The notes beneath the pieces were generated by a model that was not told the origin of the DNA, searched no databases, and saw only the letters and a program-made list of their open reading frames with translations. From NCBI RefSeq assembly GCF_019429485.1, contig NZ_JAHXZN010000001.1:1674001-1738000 (forward strand): 64,000 nucleotides of DNA. Reading direction: 5' to 3'. A program made the position numbers and the translations under genes. This DNA comes from Sphingomonas citri. Lineage in GTDB: Bacteria; Pseudomonadota; Alphaproteobacteria; Sphingomonadales; Sphingomonadaceae. Positions within the stretch are counted from its first letter, which is position 1. Every line of letters starts with the position of its first letter. Positions 8,770 to 16,950 of the stretch are shown here, piece by piece.

Positions 8770-10128
8770 TCAGTCGACGAAGAGCAGCGCCGGCGCCTCG
8801 ATCAGCCCCTTCAGCGCCTGCACGAAGCTGGCCGCGTCATGCCCGTCAACCACGCGGTGATCGCAGCTGATCGACAGATTCATCAGCTTGGCCCGACGGA
8901 TGGCATCGCCGCGCCCGGCCTCCTCGGGGGCGACGAAGACGGGGCGCTCGACGATCTTGTTCGGGCCGATGATCGCCACCTCGGGTCGATTGATCACCGG
9001 CGTCGTCGCGATGCCGCCGAGCGGACCGAGCGAGGTGAGCGTGATCGTGCCGTTGCCGAGCTCGTCGGGGCGCAATTTGCCCGCGCGCGCCGCCGCGGCG
9101 AGGCGCGCGATCTCGGTGGCGAGTTGCCAGACGTTGCGGTCCTGCGCGTCGCGGATCACCGGCACGGTCAGGCCGGCGTCGGTCTGCGCCGCCATGCCGA
9201 GATGGACGCGGCCGTGGCGCGTCACCACGCCGGCCTCGTCGTCGTAACGCGCGTTGAGCATCGGGAAGTCGGGCAAGGTGCGGCACAGCGCGACGATCAG
9301 CAGCGGGAGCAGGGTCAGCTTGGGCCGCTTGGCACGGCGCGCGTTGAGCTGCGCGCGCAGCGCCTCCAGCGCGGTGACCTCGATCTCCTCGACATAGGTG
9401 AAATGCGGGATGTGGCGCTTCGCCGCCGCCATGTTCTCGGCGATGCGCCGGCGCATGCCGATGACGCGGACCTGCTCGTCGTCGCGGGCGCGGCTGGCGT
9501 GGGGGGCACGATAGCCGTCGCCGGCTCCGTAGCGGAGGAAGGCGTCGAGGTCGGCGTGGCGGACGCGGTCGCCCTCGGCGACGCGGACCTGCGCGAGGTC
9601 GACGCCGAGGTCGCGCGCGCGCGCGCGAACCGCGGGTGAGGCGAGGATCCGCGACTCCTCGCCGGTATGGAGACCGCTCGCCGCAGGCGAGGGGTGGAGG
9701 GGGGCTTCCGCGGGCGCAGCGGTCGTTGACGTGGCTTCTGCCGAGGTCGGCCCTTGCGGCGCGCCCTCTCCACCACCGGCCGCGTCGGGGAGGATCGCGA
9801 TTTCCTCCACTCCCGGATTCTCCGCCTCGAGCGTATCCTCCTTCATCGCGGGCGGCACGTCAGCGTCAGCGGCGGCCACCCCCTCCCCCTCGGTCTCGAT
9901 CACCACCAGCGGGGCGCCGATCGAGACCTGGTCGCCGACCTCGCCCGCGCGCTCGACCACCACGCCCGCGACCGGGCTCTCCATCTCGACCGTGGCCTTG
10001 TCGGTCATCATGTCGGCGAGCTGCTGGTCCTCCTCGACGCGGTCGCCGACCTGGACGTGCCAGGCGACGATCTCGGCCTCGGAAATGCCCTCGCCGATGT
10101 CGGGCAGCTTGAAGGTGAAGCGCGCCAT
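8770..10128 (-). CDS. bkdB: Branched-chain 2-oxoacid dehydrogenase E2 (dihydrolipoyl acyltransferase)
   Basis: A 452-residue acyltransferase. The lipoyl domain (about residues 1-80) has its lipoyl-Lys in MTDKATVEMESP. An acidic/Ala-Pro linker (about 90-165) leads to a peripheral-subunit-binding domain (ASPAVRARARDLGVDL, about 163-200). The catalytic domain ends with the CoA-acyltransferase signature SCDHRVVDGHDAA. The DKATVEMESP lipoyl motif and the neighbouring E1 genes place it in the branched-chain rather than pyruvate or 2-oxoglutarate family. It moves the acyl group from E1 to CoA. It starts 6 bp after the E1beta stop. No E3 (lipoamide dehydrogenase) gene is present in the window. Confidence 0.92.
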   Translation of the reverse strand: MARFTFKLPDIGEGISEAEIVAWHVQVGDRVEEDQQLADMMTDKATVEMESPVAGVVVERAGEVGDQVSIGAPLVVIETEGEGVAAADADVPPAMKEDTLEAENPGVEEIAILPDAAGGGEGAPQGPTSAEATSTTAAPAEAPLHPSPAASGLHTGEESRILASPAVRARARDLGVDLAQVRVAEGDRVRHADLDAFLRYGAGDGYRAPHASRARDDEQVRVIGMRRRIAENMAAAKRHIPHFTYVEEIEVTALEALRAQLNARRAKRPKLTLLPLLIVALCRTLPDFPMLNARYDDEAGVVTRHGRVHLGMAAQTDAGLTVPVIRDAQDRNVWQLATEIARLAAAARAGKLRPDELGNGTITLTSLGPLGGIATTPVINRPEVAIIGPNKIVERPVFVAPEEAGRGDAIRRAKLMNLSISCDHRVVDGHDAASFVQALKGLIEAPALLFVD

Positions 10129-10134
10129 GTGCGT

Positions 10135-11184
10135 TTAGTCCTTGAGAATCTTCTTGAGCGCCTGGCCGATCCGCACCGGTCCGGGGAAATAGGCCCATTC
10201 CAGGCTGTGCGGATACGGCGTGTCGAAGCCGGTGACCCGCTCGACCGGCGCCTCGAGGTGGTAGAAGCAGCGCTCCTGCACCAATGCGGCGAGCTCGGCG
10301 CCGAAGCCGCCGGTGCGCGTCGCCTCGTGCACCACCATGCAGCGGCCGGTCTTCTTCACCGAGCGCTCGATCGCCTCGATATCGAGCGGGACGAGCGTGC
10401 GCAGGTCGATGATCTCGGCGTCGACGCCGGTGTCCGCCACCACCTGCGCGCAGACATGGACCATCGTGCCGTAGGCGAGCATCGTCACCGCCTCGCCCGC
10501 GCGCACCACATTCGCCTGGCCGAGCGGCACGGTGTAGTATCCGGTCGGCACCTCGCCGCCGGGGTGCTTCGACCAGTTCTCCGCCGGACGGTCCCAATGG
10601 CCGTTGAACGGGCCGTTGTAGATCCGCTTGGGCTCGAGGAAGAGCACCGGGTCATTGTCCTCGATCGCGGCGATCAGCAGGCCCTTGGCGTCATAGGGCG
10701 TCGAGGGGATCACCGTCTTGATCCCGGAGACGTGCGTGAAGATGCCCTCGGGCGACTGCGAGTGGGTCTGCCCGCCGAAGATGCCGCCGCCATAGGGCGA
10801 GCGCACCGTGATCGGCGCGGTGAAGTCGCCGGCCGAGCGATAGCGCAGCCGCGCCGCCTCGGAGACGAGCTGGTCGAGCGCGGGATAGATGTAATCGGCG
10901 AACTGGATCTCGGGCACCGGGCGCAGGCCATAGGCACCCATGCCGATGGCGACGCCGACGATGCCGATCTCAGTGATCGGCGTGTCGAACACGCGGGTCT
11001 TGCCGTATTTCTTCTGCAGCCCCGCGGTGGCGCGGAAGACGCCGCCGAAATAGCCGACGTCCTCCCCCATCACGATCACGTCGGGGTCGCGCGCCATCAT
11101 CTCGTCCATCGCCGCATTGATCGCCTGGATCATGTTCATGCGGGTGGAGGGGGCCTCAACGGCGTTCTCTATCGTGTCGTTCAC
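10135..11184 (-). CDS. bkdA2: Branched-chain 2-oxoacid dehydrogenase E1 beta subunit
   Basis: A transketolase-type beta subunit (349 residues from the GTG at 11184). Recognisable landmarks are MGEDVGYFGGVF, FDTPITEIGIVG, the pyrimidine-domain loop SPYGGGIFGGQTHSQSPE and the C-terminal VTGFDTPYPH. With E1alpha it decarboxylates branched-chain 2-oxoacids using thiamine diphosphate. An internal ATG at 11139 would give 334 residues, but it lacks a clear ribosome-binding site, while GGAG precedes the GTG. Any longer reading enters the palindromic repeat at 11195-11290 and is unlikely to be protein. Confidence 0.9.
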   Translation of the reverse strand: MNDTIENAVEAPSTRMNMIQAINAAMDEMMARDPDVIVMGEDVGYFGGVFRATAGLQKKYGKTRVFDTPITEIGIVGVAIGMGAYGLRPVPEIQFADYIYPALDQLVSEAARLRYRSAGDFTAPITVRSPYGGGIFGGQTHSQSPEGIFTHVSGIKTVIPSTPYDAKGLLIAAIEDNDPVLFLEPKRIYNGPFNGHWDRPAENWSKHPGGEVPTGYYTVPLGQANVVRAGEAVTMLAYGTMVHVCAQVVADTGVDAEIIDLRTLVPLDIEAIERSVKKTGRCMVVHEATRTGGFGAELAALVQERCFYHLEAPVERVTGFDTPYPHSLEWAYFPGPVRIGQALKKILKD

Positions 11185-11194
11185 CCAACCCACT

Positions 11195-11290
11195 CCGTCA
11201 TTCCCGCGCAGGCGGGAATCCACAACCTCTGACGTGGCGACACTTGCGAGAACCTGCGCGTCTGGATGCCCGCCTTCGCGGGGATGACGG
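11195..11290. repeat. REPIN-like inverted pair inside the bkd operon
   Basis: The left arm CCGTCATTCCCGCGCAGGCG is itself a hairpin (TTCCCGC/GCGGGAA), starting at 11195. The right arm, ending at 11290, is its near reverse complement (CTGGATGCCCGCCTTCGCGG followed by GGATGACGG). The pair separates the E1alpha and E1beta genes. Confidence 0.75.
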
Positions 11291-11320
11291 CGGCGGGCGT
11301 GGCGCGGTGAGGCACCCTCG

Positions 11321-12604
11321 TCACTTCCGCGCCCACGGCCGGCCGCTCGCCGCTTCCTCGTCGATCATCATCTGGCGCTGCTCGCGCAGGTGCCAGGGCA
11401 TCTCCTCGAACACGCCGTCGAACAGCGAGTCGAGCGGCTGCGCCAGGCCGTGGCCGAGGATGCCGTTGGCCTCCGCCGCCTTCTGCGCGGCGCGGACTTC
11501 CTCGGCCACTTCGCGGTCCATCGCCTCCTGCCGCGCGTCGTCCCATTCGCCGATCGCCACCAGATGGTCCTTGAGCCGGCGGATCGGGTCGCCCAGCGGC
11601 CAGGCGGTCGGCTCGCCGGTGGAGCGATATTGCGACGGGTCGTCGGAGGTGGAGTGGCCCTCGGCGCGATAGGTGAAATGCTCGATCAGCGTCGGCCCGA
11701 CGTTGGTGCGCGCACGCTCCGCCGCCCACAGCGTCGCGGCATAGACCGCGAGCGGGTCGTTGCCGTCCACCCGCAGCCCCGCGATGCCATAGCCGATCGC
11801 GCGCGCCGCGAAGGTGGTCGCCTCCGCCCCGGCGAAGCCCGAGAAGCTCGAGATCGCCCATTGATTGTTGACGACGTTGAAGATCACCGGCGCGCGATAG
11901 ACGGTGGCGAAGGTCAGCGCGGAGTGGAAGTCGCCCTCCGCGGTGGAGCCCTCGCCGCACCAGGTCGCGGCGATGCGCGTGTCGCCCTTGGAGGCGGACG
12001 CCATCGCCCAGCCCACCGCCTGGGGATATTGCGTGGTGAGGTTGCCCGAGATCGAGAAGAAGCCGAAGCGCTTCTCCGAATACATGATCGGCAGCTGCTT
12101 GCCCTGCAGCTTGTCGCCGGTGTTCGAGTAGATCTGGTTCATCATGTCGACCAGCGGGCAGCCGCGCGCGATCAGCAGCCCCTGCTGGCGATAGGACGGG
12201 AAGCACATGTCCTCGGCGTCGAGCGCGTGCGCCGCGGCGACAGCGACGGCCTCCTCGCCGAGCGACTTCATGTAGAAGCTGGTCTTGCCCTGACGCTGCG
12301 CGCGGAACATGCGCTCGTCGAAGGCGCGCACCGTCGCCATGTGGCGCAGCATGCGGCGCAGCGTGTCGGGGCTGAGCCGCGGGTTCCACGCGCCGACTGC
12401 CTGGTGCTGCTCGTCGAGCACGCGCACCATCGTGTAGGCGAGGTCGGTGAAGTCGCGCGGGTGCGCGGCGGTGTCGGGGCGCGGCGCGGCGCCCGCGGGG
12501 GGCACCTCCAGGTCGCCGAAGTCGGCCGCGTCGCCGGGGCGGAAGCGCGGCTCGGGCACGTGCAGCGTCAGCGGCTTCAGGTTGCGGGCGTCGCCCAAGG
12601 TCAC
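11321..12604 (-). CDS. bkdA1: Branched-chain 2-oxoacid dehydrogenase E1 alpha subunit
   Basis: A 427-residue subunit with the thiamine-diphosphate motif GEGSTAEGD...NNQWAIS. The C-terminal loop GHSTSDDPSQYRS corresponds to the segment phosphorylated in the mammalian enzyme. The N-terminal extension (FRPGDAADFGDLEVP) is typical of bacterial BCKDH E1alpha. It decarboxylates the 2-oxoacids of Val, Leu and Ile and passes the acyl group to E2. The GTG start is preceded by GAGGAGA. It is the first gene of the leftward bkd operon. It and E1beta are separate polypeptides, with 136 bp carrying a palindromic repeat between them. Confidence 0.92.
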   Translation of the reverse strand: MTLGDARNLKPLTLHVPEPRFRPGDAADFGDLEVPPAGAAPRPDTAAHPRDFTDLAYTMVRVLDEQHQAVGAWNPRLSPDTLRRMLRHMATVRAFDERMFRAQRQGKTSFYMKSLGEEAVAVAAAHALDAEDMCFPSYRQQGLLIARGCPLVDMMNQIYSNTGDKLQGKQLPIMYSEKRFGFFSISGNLTTQYPQAVGWAMASASKGDTRIAATWCGEGSTAEGDFHSALTFATVYRAPVIFNVVNNQWAISSFSGFAGAEATTFAARAIGYGIAGLRVDGNDPLAVYAATLWAAERARTNVGPTLIEHFTYRAEGHSTSDDPSQYRSTGEPTAWPLGDPIRRLKDHLVAIGEWDDARQEAMDREVAEEVRAAQKAAEANGILGHGLAQPLDSLFDGVFEEMPWHLREQRQMMIDEEAASGRPWARK

Positions 12605-12991
12605 TCTCCTCGCCGCCCGATTAGGTCCGGGAGGCTTCGGGGCGGCTTGTAATTATATTTCAAGCGAAGCGGAAGCCCCCTGATGGAGACGGAGGATGAT
12701 GATAGCGGCGCGCGACGGGTGAGGACGAGGCGGCCGCACGATGAAGGCGATGCGCCGCACCCATCTGGCGTCATCCTGAACTCGTTCAGGATTTACCCGT
12801 CCGCGAACATCCGGCCGCTGGCTATGCGGCACCGTGGATCCTGAAACCGAGTTCAGGATGGCGAAGGTGGGAAGCGACCGCCTGCGTCGCCCTTCGATAG
12901 CTCTGCGGCTATAGGTCGCGATGGATGATCGGCGCTATTGAAGCTCAAGCAGACGCATCGTCCGAACAGACCGACTCGACTCCTCCCTCTA
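12605..12991. other. Non-coding stretch between bkdA1 and imuA
   Basis: No convincing gene is visible. The stretch holds the inverted repeat pair at 12769-12863 and the divergent upstream regions of bkdA1 and imuA, with the SOS box just outside its right end. Short open frames here are in repeat sequence and have no ribosome-binding site. Confidence 0.6.
12769..12863. repeat. REPIN-like inverted pair (CATCCTGAAC family)
   Basis: The left arm CGTCATCCTGAACTCGTTCA (hairpin TCCTGAAC/GTTCAGGA) begins at 12769. Its reverse-complement partner, GGATCCTGAAACCGAGTTCA followed by GGATG, ends near 12863. The same family recurs at 61764-61860. Confidence 0.75.
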
Positions 12992-13006
12992 GAACAAAGT
13001 AAGAAC
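12992..13006 (+). promoter_or_regulatory. LexA operator (alphaproteobacterial SOS box)
   Basis: GAAC-AAAGTAA-GAAC is a perfect match to the alphaproteobacterial LexA direct repeat GAAC-N7-GAAC. It ends 26 bases before the GTG of imuA, where it would overlap the promoter or start of transcription. It strongly suggests DNA-damage control of the imuA-imuB genes, as is usual for this cassette. Confidence 0.85.
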
Positions 13007-13032
13007 GACGCTCCACCAGCGAGTCGTTATCT

Positions 13033-13782
13033 GTGTCCGAGTCGAGCGTCCTCCAGTCCCTGCGCGATACGCTCAGCGCGATCGAGGGTGACGGCCATCG
13101 CCGTCGCCCGGTGCTGCCGTTCGGCGTGCCCGCGGTCGACGAGCGGCTCGCCAACGGCGGTCTGCGGCTCGACGCGCTGCACGAGGTCGCCGCCGCCACC
13201 TCCGCGATGGGCGACGACGCCTCGGCCACGCTCTTCCTCGCCGGGGTCGCCGCGCGCGCCTGGGGGCCGGTGCTGTGGGTGGTGCGGCGGCGCGACCTGT
13301 TCGCGCCCGGCCTCTACCAGTCGGGGCTCGCGCCCGATCGCGTGCTCTACGCCGAGGCGAGCGACGATGCCGAGGTGCTCGCGCTGATGGAGGAAGGCCT
13401 TCGCCACCGCGCGCTCGGCGCGGTGATCGGCGAGACGCGCCGCGCGGCCATGGCCTCGACGCGCCGGCTCCAGCTCGCCGCCGAGGGCGGGCGCACCATC
13501 GCCCTGCTGCTCAAGCGCCACGCGCGCGAGGGCGCCGACCCGCTGGCGGTCCCCTCCGCGGCGGTGACGCGGTGGCGCATCGGCTCCGCCCCCTCGGCGC
13601 CGCTGCCGGTGGCGGGCGTGGGGCGCGCGCGCTGGGATCTCGCGCTGGTGCGGCAACGCAACGGCGAACCTTTTCAGACAATCGTGGAGGCATGCGATGA
13701 GACGGGTCGCATCGCTCTACCTGCCCGACTGGTCGATCGACCGGCTGCGGCGGGCAGAGCCGGCGCTCGCGCCGCCGCCTGA
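13033..13782 (+). CDS. imuA: ImuA, RecA-like accessory factor of the SOS mutasome
   Basis: A 249-residue RecA/SulA-related protein. Recognisable segments are LPFGVPAVDERLANGGL, LHEVAAATSAMGDDASAT and the core VLWVVRRRDLFAPGLY. ImuA works with ImuB and DnaE2 in translesion synthesis after DNA damage. It starts with GTG at 13033, just downstream of the SOS box at 12992-13006. Its 3' end overlaps imuB by 86 bases, a longer overlap than elsewhere in the window, implying coupled translation. Alternative downstream starts would lose the conserved N-terminal part. Confidence 0.88.
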   Translation: MSESSVLQSLRDTLSAIEGDGHRRRPVLPFGVPAVDERLANGGLRLDALHEVAAATSAMGDDASATLFLAGVAARAWGPVLWVVRRRDLFAPGLYQSGLAPDRVLYAEASDDAEVLALMEEGLRHRALGAVIGETRRAAMASTRRLQLAAEGGRTIALLLKRHAREGADPLAVPSAAVTRWRIGSAPSAPLPVAGVGRARWDLALVRQRNGEPFQTIVEACDETGRIALPARLVDRPAAAGRAGARAAA

Positions 13783-16402
13783 GCGCGTGGCGCTCGACCT
13801 CGCCGCGCTGAAGGCGGCGGGCGACGCCGAACAGGGCGGCAAGCAGTGCGACGCGCCGCGCAACACGGGCTGGCGCCCGGGCGCGCGCTGGGCGCGCGAC
13901 GACGGCGGCTATCTGCCCGGCCCGCTGCGCGGCGTCGATGAGGCGACCGGCGGCGCGGGCGCGTGCTGGGCGGGCGAGACCCGCGCCGACGTCGCGCGCC
14001 GCGTCGCCGCGATCGCGCCGCACCAGCGTCCGCCGATGCGCGAGATGGGCCGCCGCAGCGAGGCGGCGGAGCACCCGTTCAAGCGGCTGCCCGGGGACGA
14101 TGGAGGCAAGTCCACCGGCTGGCCCGAGTCCGCCGTGCACCGGCGGACGCACGAAGCCCGGGGTGACGATGATAGCCCCGCGCTATCCTGCCGCATGCCC
14201 GAGCCGAACCGTGCACCGCCGAACGCCGGAGCCCCGTGCCGCGAGGATGACGCTCGTCGCTCTGGGCTCCTGCGTGTGCAGGAGCACGCCCGCGGTTCGA
14301 GCGCGGCGATGGCGCCGGTGCGCATCGGCGGCGAGGGCGTACGGCCGGGATCGCGCCAGCGCGAGCGGGGCGCGCGCGGGCTTGAGCCGCGAGGCCGGGG
14401 GGAGGAGGCGCGCCCCTCGCCCCCCGCTCCTCCGTCATCCCGGACGTGTTCCGGGATCCAGCCTTCCGCGCGCGCCTCGACCGCTGAGCACGCGGGACCG
14501 TGGATCCCGGAACACGTCCGCGATGGCGGGAGGGGGCAGGAGGCCGCGCGCGCCGCGCCACCCCGGCTCGGCGCGAACGGTGCTGCCGCAGCCGGCACTC
14601 CCTCCGCCTCAACCTCGGACCCCGCCGCCGTGTCCGAGCACCGCCGCGTCCCCCACGTCTCCCCCGCGCTGAGCGGCGCGTGGAACGCGATGCCCGCGAT
14701 CCGCTATCCCGGCGACGGGCCGCACCCGGACAAGACCGCCGCCAAGGAGCGCCGACCCGGCTCGAACGACCCTGGCGCTGCGGTCAAGGAGGTAGCCGCC
14801 TTCTTCGACACCGGCCGCACCACCGCGGGCACGGTCGCGCGCGTCTGCCGCGACCCCGCCGCGGCCGTCCCTCCCGGCCCGGCAGCCAACACCGCGCCGC
14901 CACTCGTCACCGTGCAGAAGGTGGGCAGCCGGGTCGAGATCGCCGCCGCCTCGCCAGCGGCGCGCGCGATCGGGGTCGAGCCCGGCATGGCGTTGACCCA
15001 GGTGCGCGCCGCCACCCCCGAGATCGTCGTGCGCGACGCCGACCCGGAGGGCGACCAGCGCGCGCTGCACCGCCTCGCGGTCGCGCTGGCCCGGCGCTGG
15101 ACCCCGGTGGTGGCGATCGAGGATTCGCAGTCGCTGCTGCTCGACCTCACCGGCGTGGCGCATCTCCACGGCGGCGAGGCGCGGCTGGCGCGGCGGCTGG
15201 TGCGGCTGCTCGCGCGGCTCGGCATCACCGCGCGCGTCGCGATCGCGGACACCGCCGGCGCGGCCTGGGCCTGCGCGCACCATGCCGAGCCCGAGCGCGG
15301 CGGCGTGACCATCCTGCCGCCGGGCGCGACGCTGGACGCGCTCGCGCCGCTGCCGGTGGCGTCGCTCCGCGTCGACGAACGCGCGCTCGAGCTGCTGCGC
15401 CGGCTCGGCGTCGACACCGTCGGCCAGCTCGCCGCGCTGCCGCGCGCGCCGCTGGCGCGCCGCTTCGGCACCGCGCTGGCGCAGCGGCTCGACCAGGCGA
15501 GCGGGCGCGCGCCCGAGCCGCTCGCGCCGGTGGTGCCGCCGGTGGCGATCACGGTGGAGCAGCGCTTCGCCGAGCCGCTGCTCACCGCCGAGCCGATCGC
15601 GCACTGGATCGGGCAATTGGTCGACCGGCTCGCCGCCGAGCTGGCGCGCGCGGGGCGCGGCGCGCGCCAGCTGCTGCTCGCCGCGACGCGGGTCGACGCC
15701 GCGGTGCAGACGCTGCGGGTCGGCTTCGCGCGGCCGACGCGCGCGCGCGATCACCTGCGCCGGCTGCTGGTGCGCCGCGTCGAGCGGATCGACCCCGGCT
15801 TCGGGATCGAGGCGCTGACGCTCCACGTCCAGCGTGCCGACCCGCTCGCGCCCGAGTATCTCGACGGTGATCTCGCCGAAGGCGAGCGCCCCGACCTCGC
15901 GCCCCTCGTAGACGCGATCGTCAACCGCATCGGCGCGGCGCGGCTGTGGCGCGCGCGCGCGGTGGAGAGCGACGTGCCCGAACGCTCGGTGGCGGGCGCC
16001 GCCCCGCTCGACCCGCCCGAGCGCGCCGCGCCCGCGCTGCGGCGCGACGACGTGCGCCGGCTCGACACGCGCGACGCGGACCACCCGTGGCACCCGCGCT
16101 GGCCGCGCCCGACGCGGCTGCTGCGCCACCCGGAGCCGCTCGACCATGTCCTGGCCGAGCTCCCCGACCAGCCACCCAAGCGCTTCACCTGGCGCGGCGA
16201 GTCGCATGTGGTGGTGCGCGGCGACGGGCCCGAGCGAATCGCGGGCGAGTGGTGGCGCCGCCGCGGCGAGCGCGACGCGGTGCGCGACTATTACCAGGTC
16301 GAGGACGAGGCGGGCCGGCGCTACTGGCTGTTCCGCCGCGGCGACGGCGAGCGCGGCGCGACCGGCGACCTCAGCTGGTACATGCACGGGACGTTCGGGT
16401 GA
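13697..16402 (+). CDS. imuB: ImuB, Y-family polymerase-like protein with a large insertion
   Basis: A 901-residue product, against roughly 500-600 for ordinary sphingomonad ImuB. Recognisable ImuB sequence occurs at residues 1-130 (RRVASLYLPDWSIDRLRR, WRPGARWAR, MREMGRRSEAAEHPFK) and resumes near residue 399 (LVTVQKVGSRVEIAAASPAA), continuing through the Y-family palm/finger region and the C-terminal domain (FTWRGE, RDYYQVEDEAGRRYWLFR). ImuB is a catalytically inactive hub that links ImuA and DnaE2 to the beta clamp. The roughly 270 intervening residues (about 14085-14890) are Arg/Pro/Ala-rich and contain two repeat elements (14266-14285, 14432-14529). No stop or frameshift interrupts the frame, but GC-rich DNA rarely yields stops, so whether the insert is translated harmlessly is unknown. 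Confidence 0.85.
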   Translation: MRRVASLYLPDWSIDRLRRAEPALAPPPERVALDLAALKAAGDAEQGGKQCDAPRNTGWRPGARWARDDGGYLPGPLRGVDEATGGAGACWAGETRADVARRVAAIAPHQRPPMREMGRRSEAAEHPFKRLPGDDGGKSTGWPESAVHRRTHEARGDDDSPALSCRMPEPNRAPPNAGAPCREDDARRSGLLRVQEHARGSSAAMAPVRIGGEGVRPGSRQRERGARGLEPRGRGEEARPSPPAPPSSRTCSGIQPSARASTAEHAGPWIPEHVRDGGRGQEAARAAPPRLGANGAAAAGTPSASTSDPAAVSEHRRVPHVSPALSGAWNAMPAIRYPGDGPHPDKTAAKERRPGSNDPGAAVKEVAAFFDTGRTTAGTVARVCRDPAAAVPPGPAANTAPPLVTVQKVGSRVEIAAASPAARAIGVEPGMALTQVRAATPEIVVRDADPEGDQRALHRLAVALARRWTPVVAIEDSQSLLLDLTGVAHLHGGEARLARRLVRLLARLGITARVAIADTAGAAWACAHHAEPERGGVTILPPGATLDALAPLPVASLRVDERALELLRRLGVDTVGQLAALPRAPLARRFGTALAQRLDQASGRAPEPLAPVVPPVAITVEQRFAEPLLTAEPIAHWIGQLVDRLAAELARAGRGARQLLLAATRVDAAVQTLRVGFARPTRARDHLRRLLVRRVERIDPGFGIEALTLHVQRADPLAPEYLDGDLAEGERPDLAPLVDAIVNRIGAARLWRARAVESDVPERSVAGAAPLDPPERAAPALRRDDVRRLDTRDADHPWHPRWPRPTRLLRHPEPLDHVLAELPDQPPKRFTWRGESHVVVRGDGPERIAGEWWRRRGERDAVRDYYQVEDEAGRRYWLFRRGDGERGATGDLSWYMHGTFG
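14266..14285. repeat. Short hairpin repeat inside imuB
   Basis: GCTCCTGC-GTGT-GCAGGAGC is an exact stem-loop, preceded by CTCTGG, as in the other members of this family (16488-16507, 24684-24703, 61708-61727). It is normally intergenic but here lies in the imuB frame. Confidence 0.75.
14432..14529. repeat. REPIN-like inverted pair inside the imuB frame
   Basis: The left arm CCGTCATCCCGGACGTGTTC (hairpin with CGGGATCCA following) starts at 14432. The reverse-complement partner (GTGGATCCCGGAACACGTCC followed by GCGATGGCGG) ends at 14529. It is the same family as 30572-30669. In imuB it encodes the tell-tale peptides SRTCSGI and IPEHVRD. Confidence 0.8.
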
Positions 16403-16487
16403 GTGGGCGGGTGAGCAGGGGTTGCCTCGCGACGGTGCGGGGTAGGCCGCGGTACGACGGCGTCGGCGGCCGACTCTTCGCCGCGGT

Positions 16488-16507
16488 GCTCCTGCACACG
16501 CAGGAGC
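16488..16507. repeat. Short hairpin repeat
   Basis: GCTCCTGC-ACAC-GCAGGAGC forms an exact 8-bp stem with a 4-base loop, in the opposite orientation to the copy in imuB, judging from the flanking CCTAGGG. Confidence 0.7.
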
Positions 16508-16570
16508 CTAGGGTATCGAGCGCCGACGTCTGTGCCCGCAGTTGGTGGACGGCCTGCCGCTTGGCCCTGG

Positions 16571-16590
16571 GTTCCCGCGTACGCGGGAAC
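16571..16590. repeat. Perfect 20-bp palindrome
   Basis: GTTCCCGCGTACGCGGGAAC reads identically on both strands. It is preceded by TTGGCCCTGG, so it looks like a variant of the CTGGG(C/T)TCCTGC hairpin family. Confidence 0.7.
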
Positions 16591-16750
16591 ACGGCGGAAG
16601 GTACCGGCGGGTGGGCTCGCGCGTGGCGGACGATGCGCCGCGCGGGTCTGTGTTCCTGCCGGCACAAGAGCATGATGGTGGGAGACGATCCCACCCTGCC
16701 CCCTCGACTCGATTACATCGGCGACCTACGCGCCGCCGCCCTCCTCTCGC

Positions 16751-16842
16751 GTCGCCCCGGCGGAGGCCGGGGCCCAGTTGGGAAGGCTTTCGTGAGACTC
16801 AACGGCGTCCCCCACCTGGGCCCCGGCTTCCGCCGGGGTGAC
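16751..16842. repeat. REPIN-like inverted pair (CCCCGGCGGAGGCCGGGG family)
   Basis: The arm at 16751-16782 (GTCGCCCCGGCGGAGGCCGG onward, through GGCCCAGTTGGG) is matched in reverse complement by 16811-16842, which ends CCGGCTTCCGCCGGGGTGAC. Each arm is itself a hairpin. Confidence 0.8.
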
Positions 16843-16950
16843 GGTAGCGGGTGTGGTCGCCGTATCGCTTCCATCACTGCTGCACCGGGCGGCAACGCCT
16901 GGCACTGCTACGACTCTCAACGACTCCCCGACAACGTCACCCCTACCCCC

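Larger units (their letters stand above)
16403..16950. other. Repeat-filled non-coding insertion downstream of imuB
   Basis: These 548 bases hold no gene that I can support. They consist largely of palindromic elements: 16488-16507, 16571-16590 and an inverted pair at 16751-16842, with degenerate remnants between (for example around 16648-16665). Together with the toxin-antitoxin genes to the right, the stretch separates imuB from dnaE2. Confidence 0.65.

Noticed and set aside
11181..12389. 402-codon leftward frame over bkdA1
   Set aside because: It overlaps E1alpha in another frame and gains its end from the repeat at 11195-11290; no family motif.
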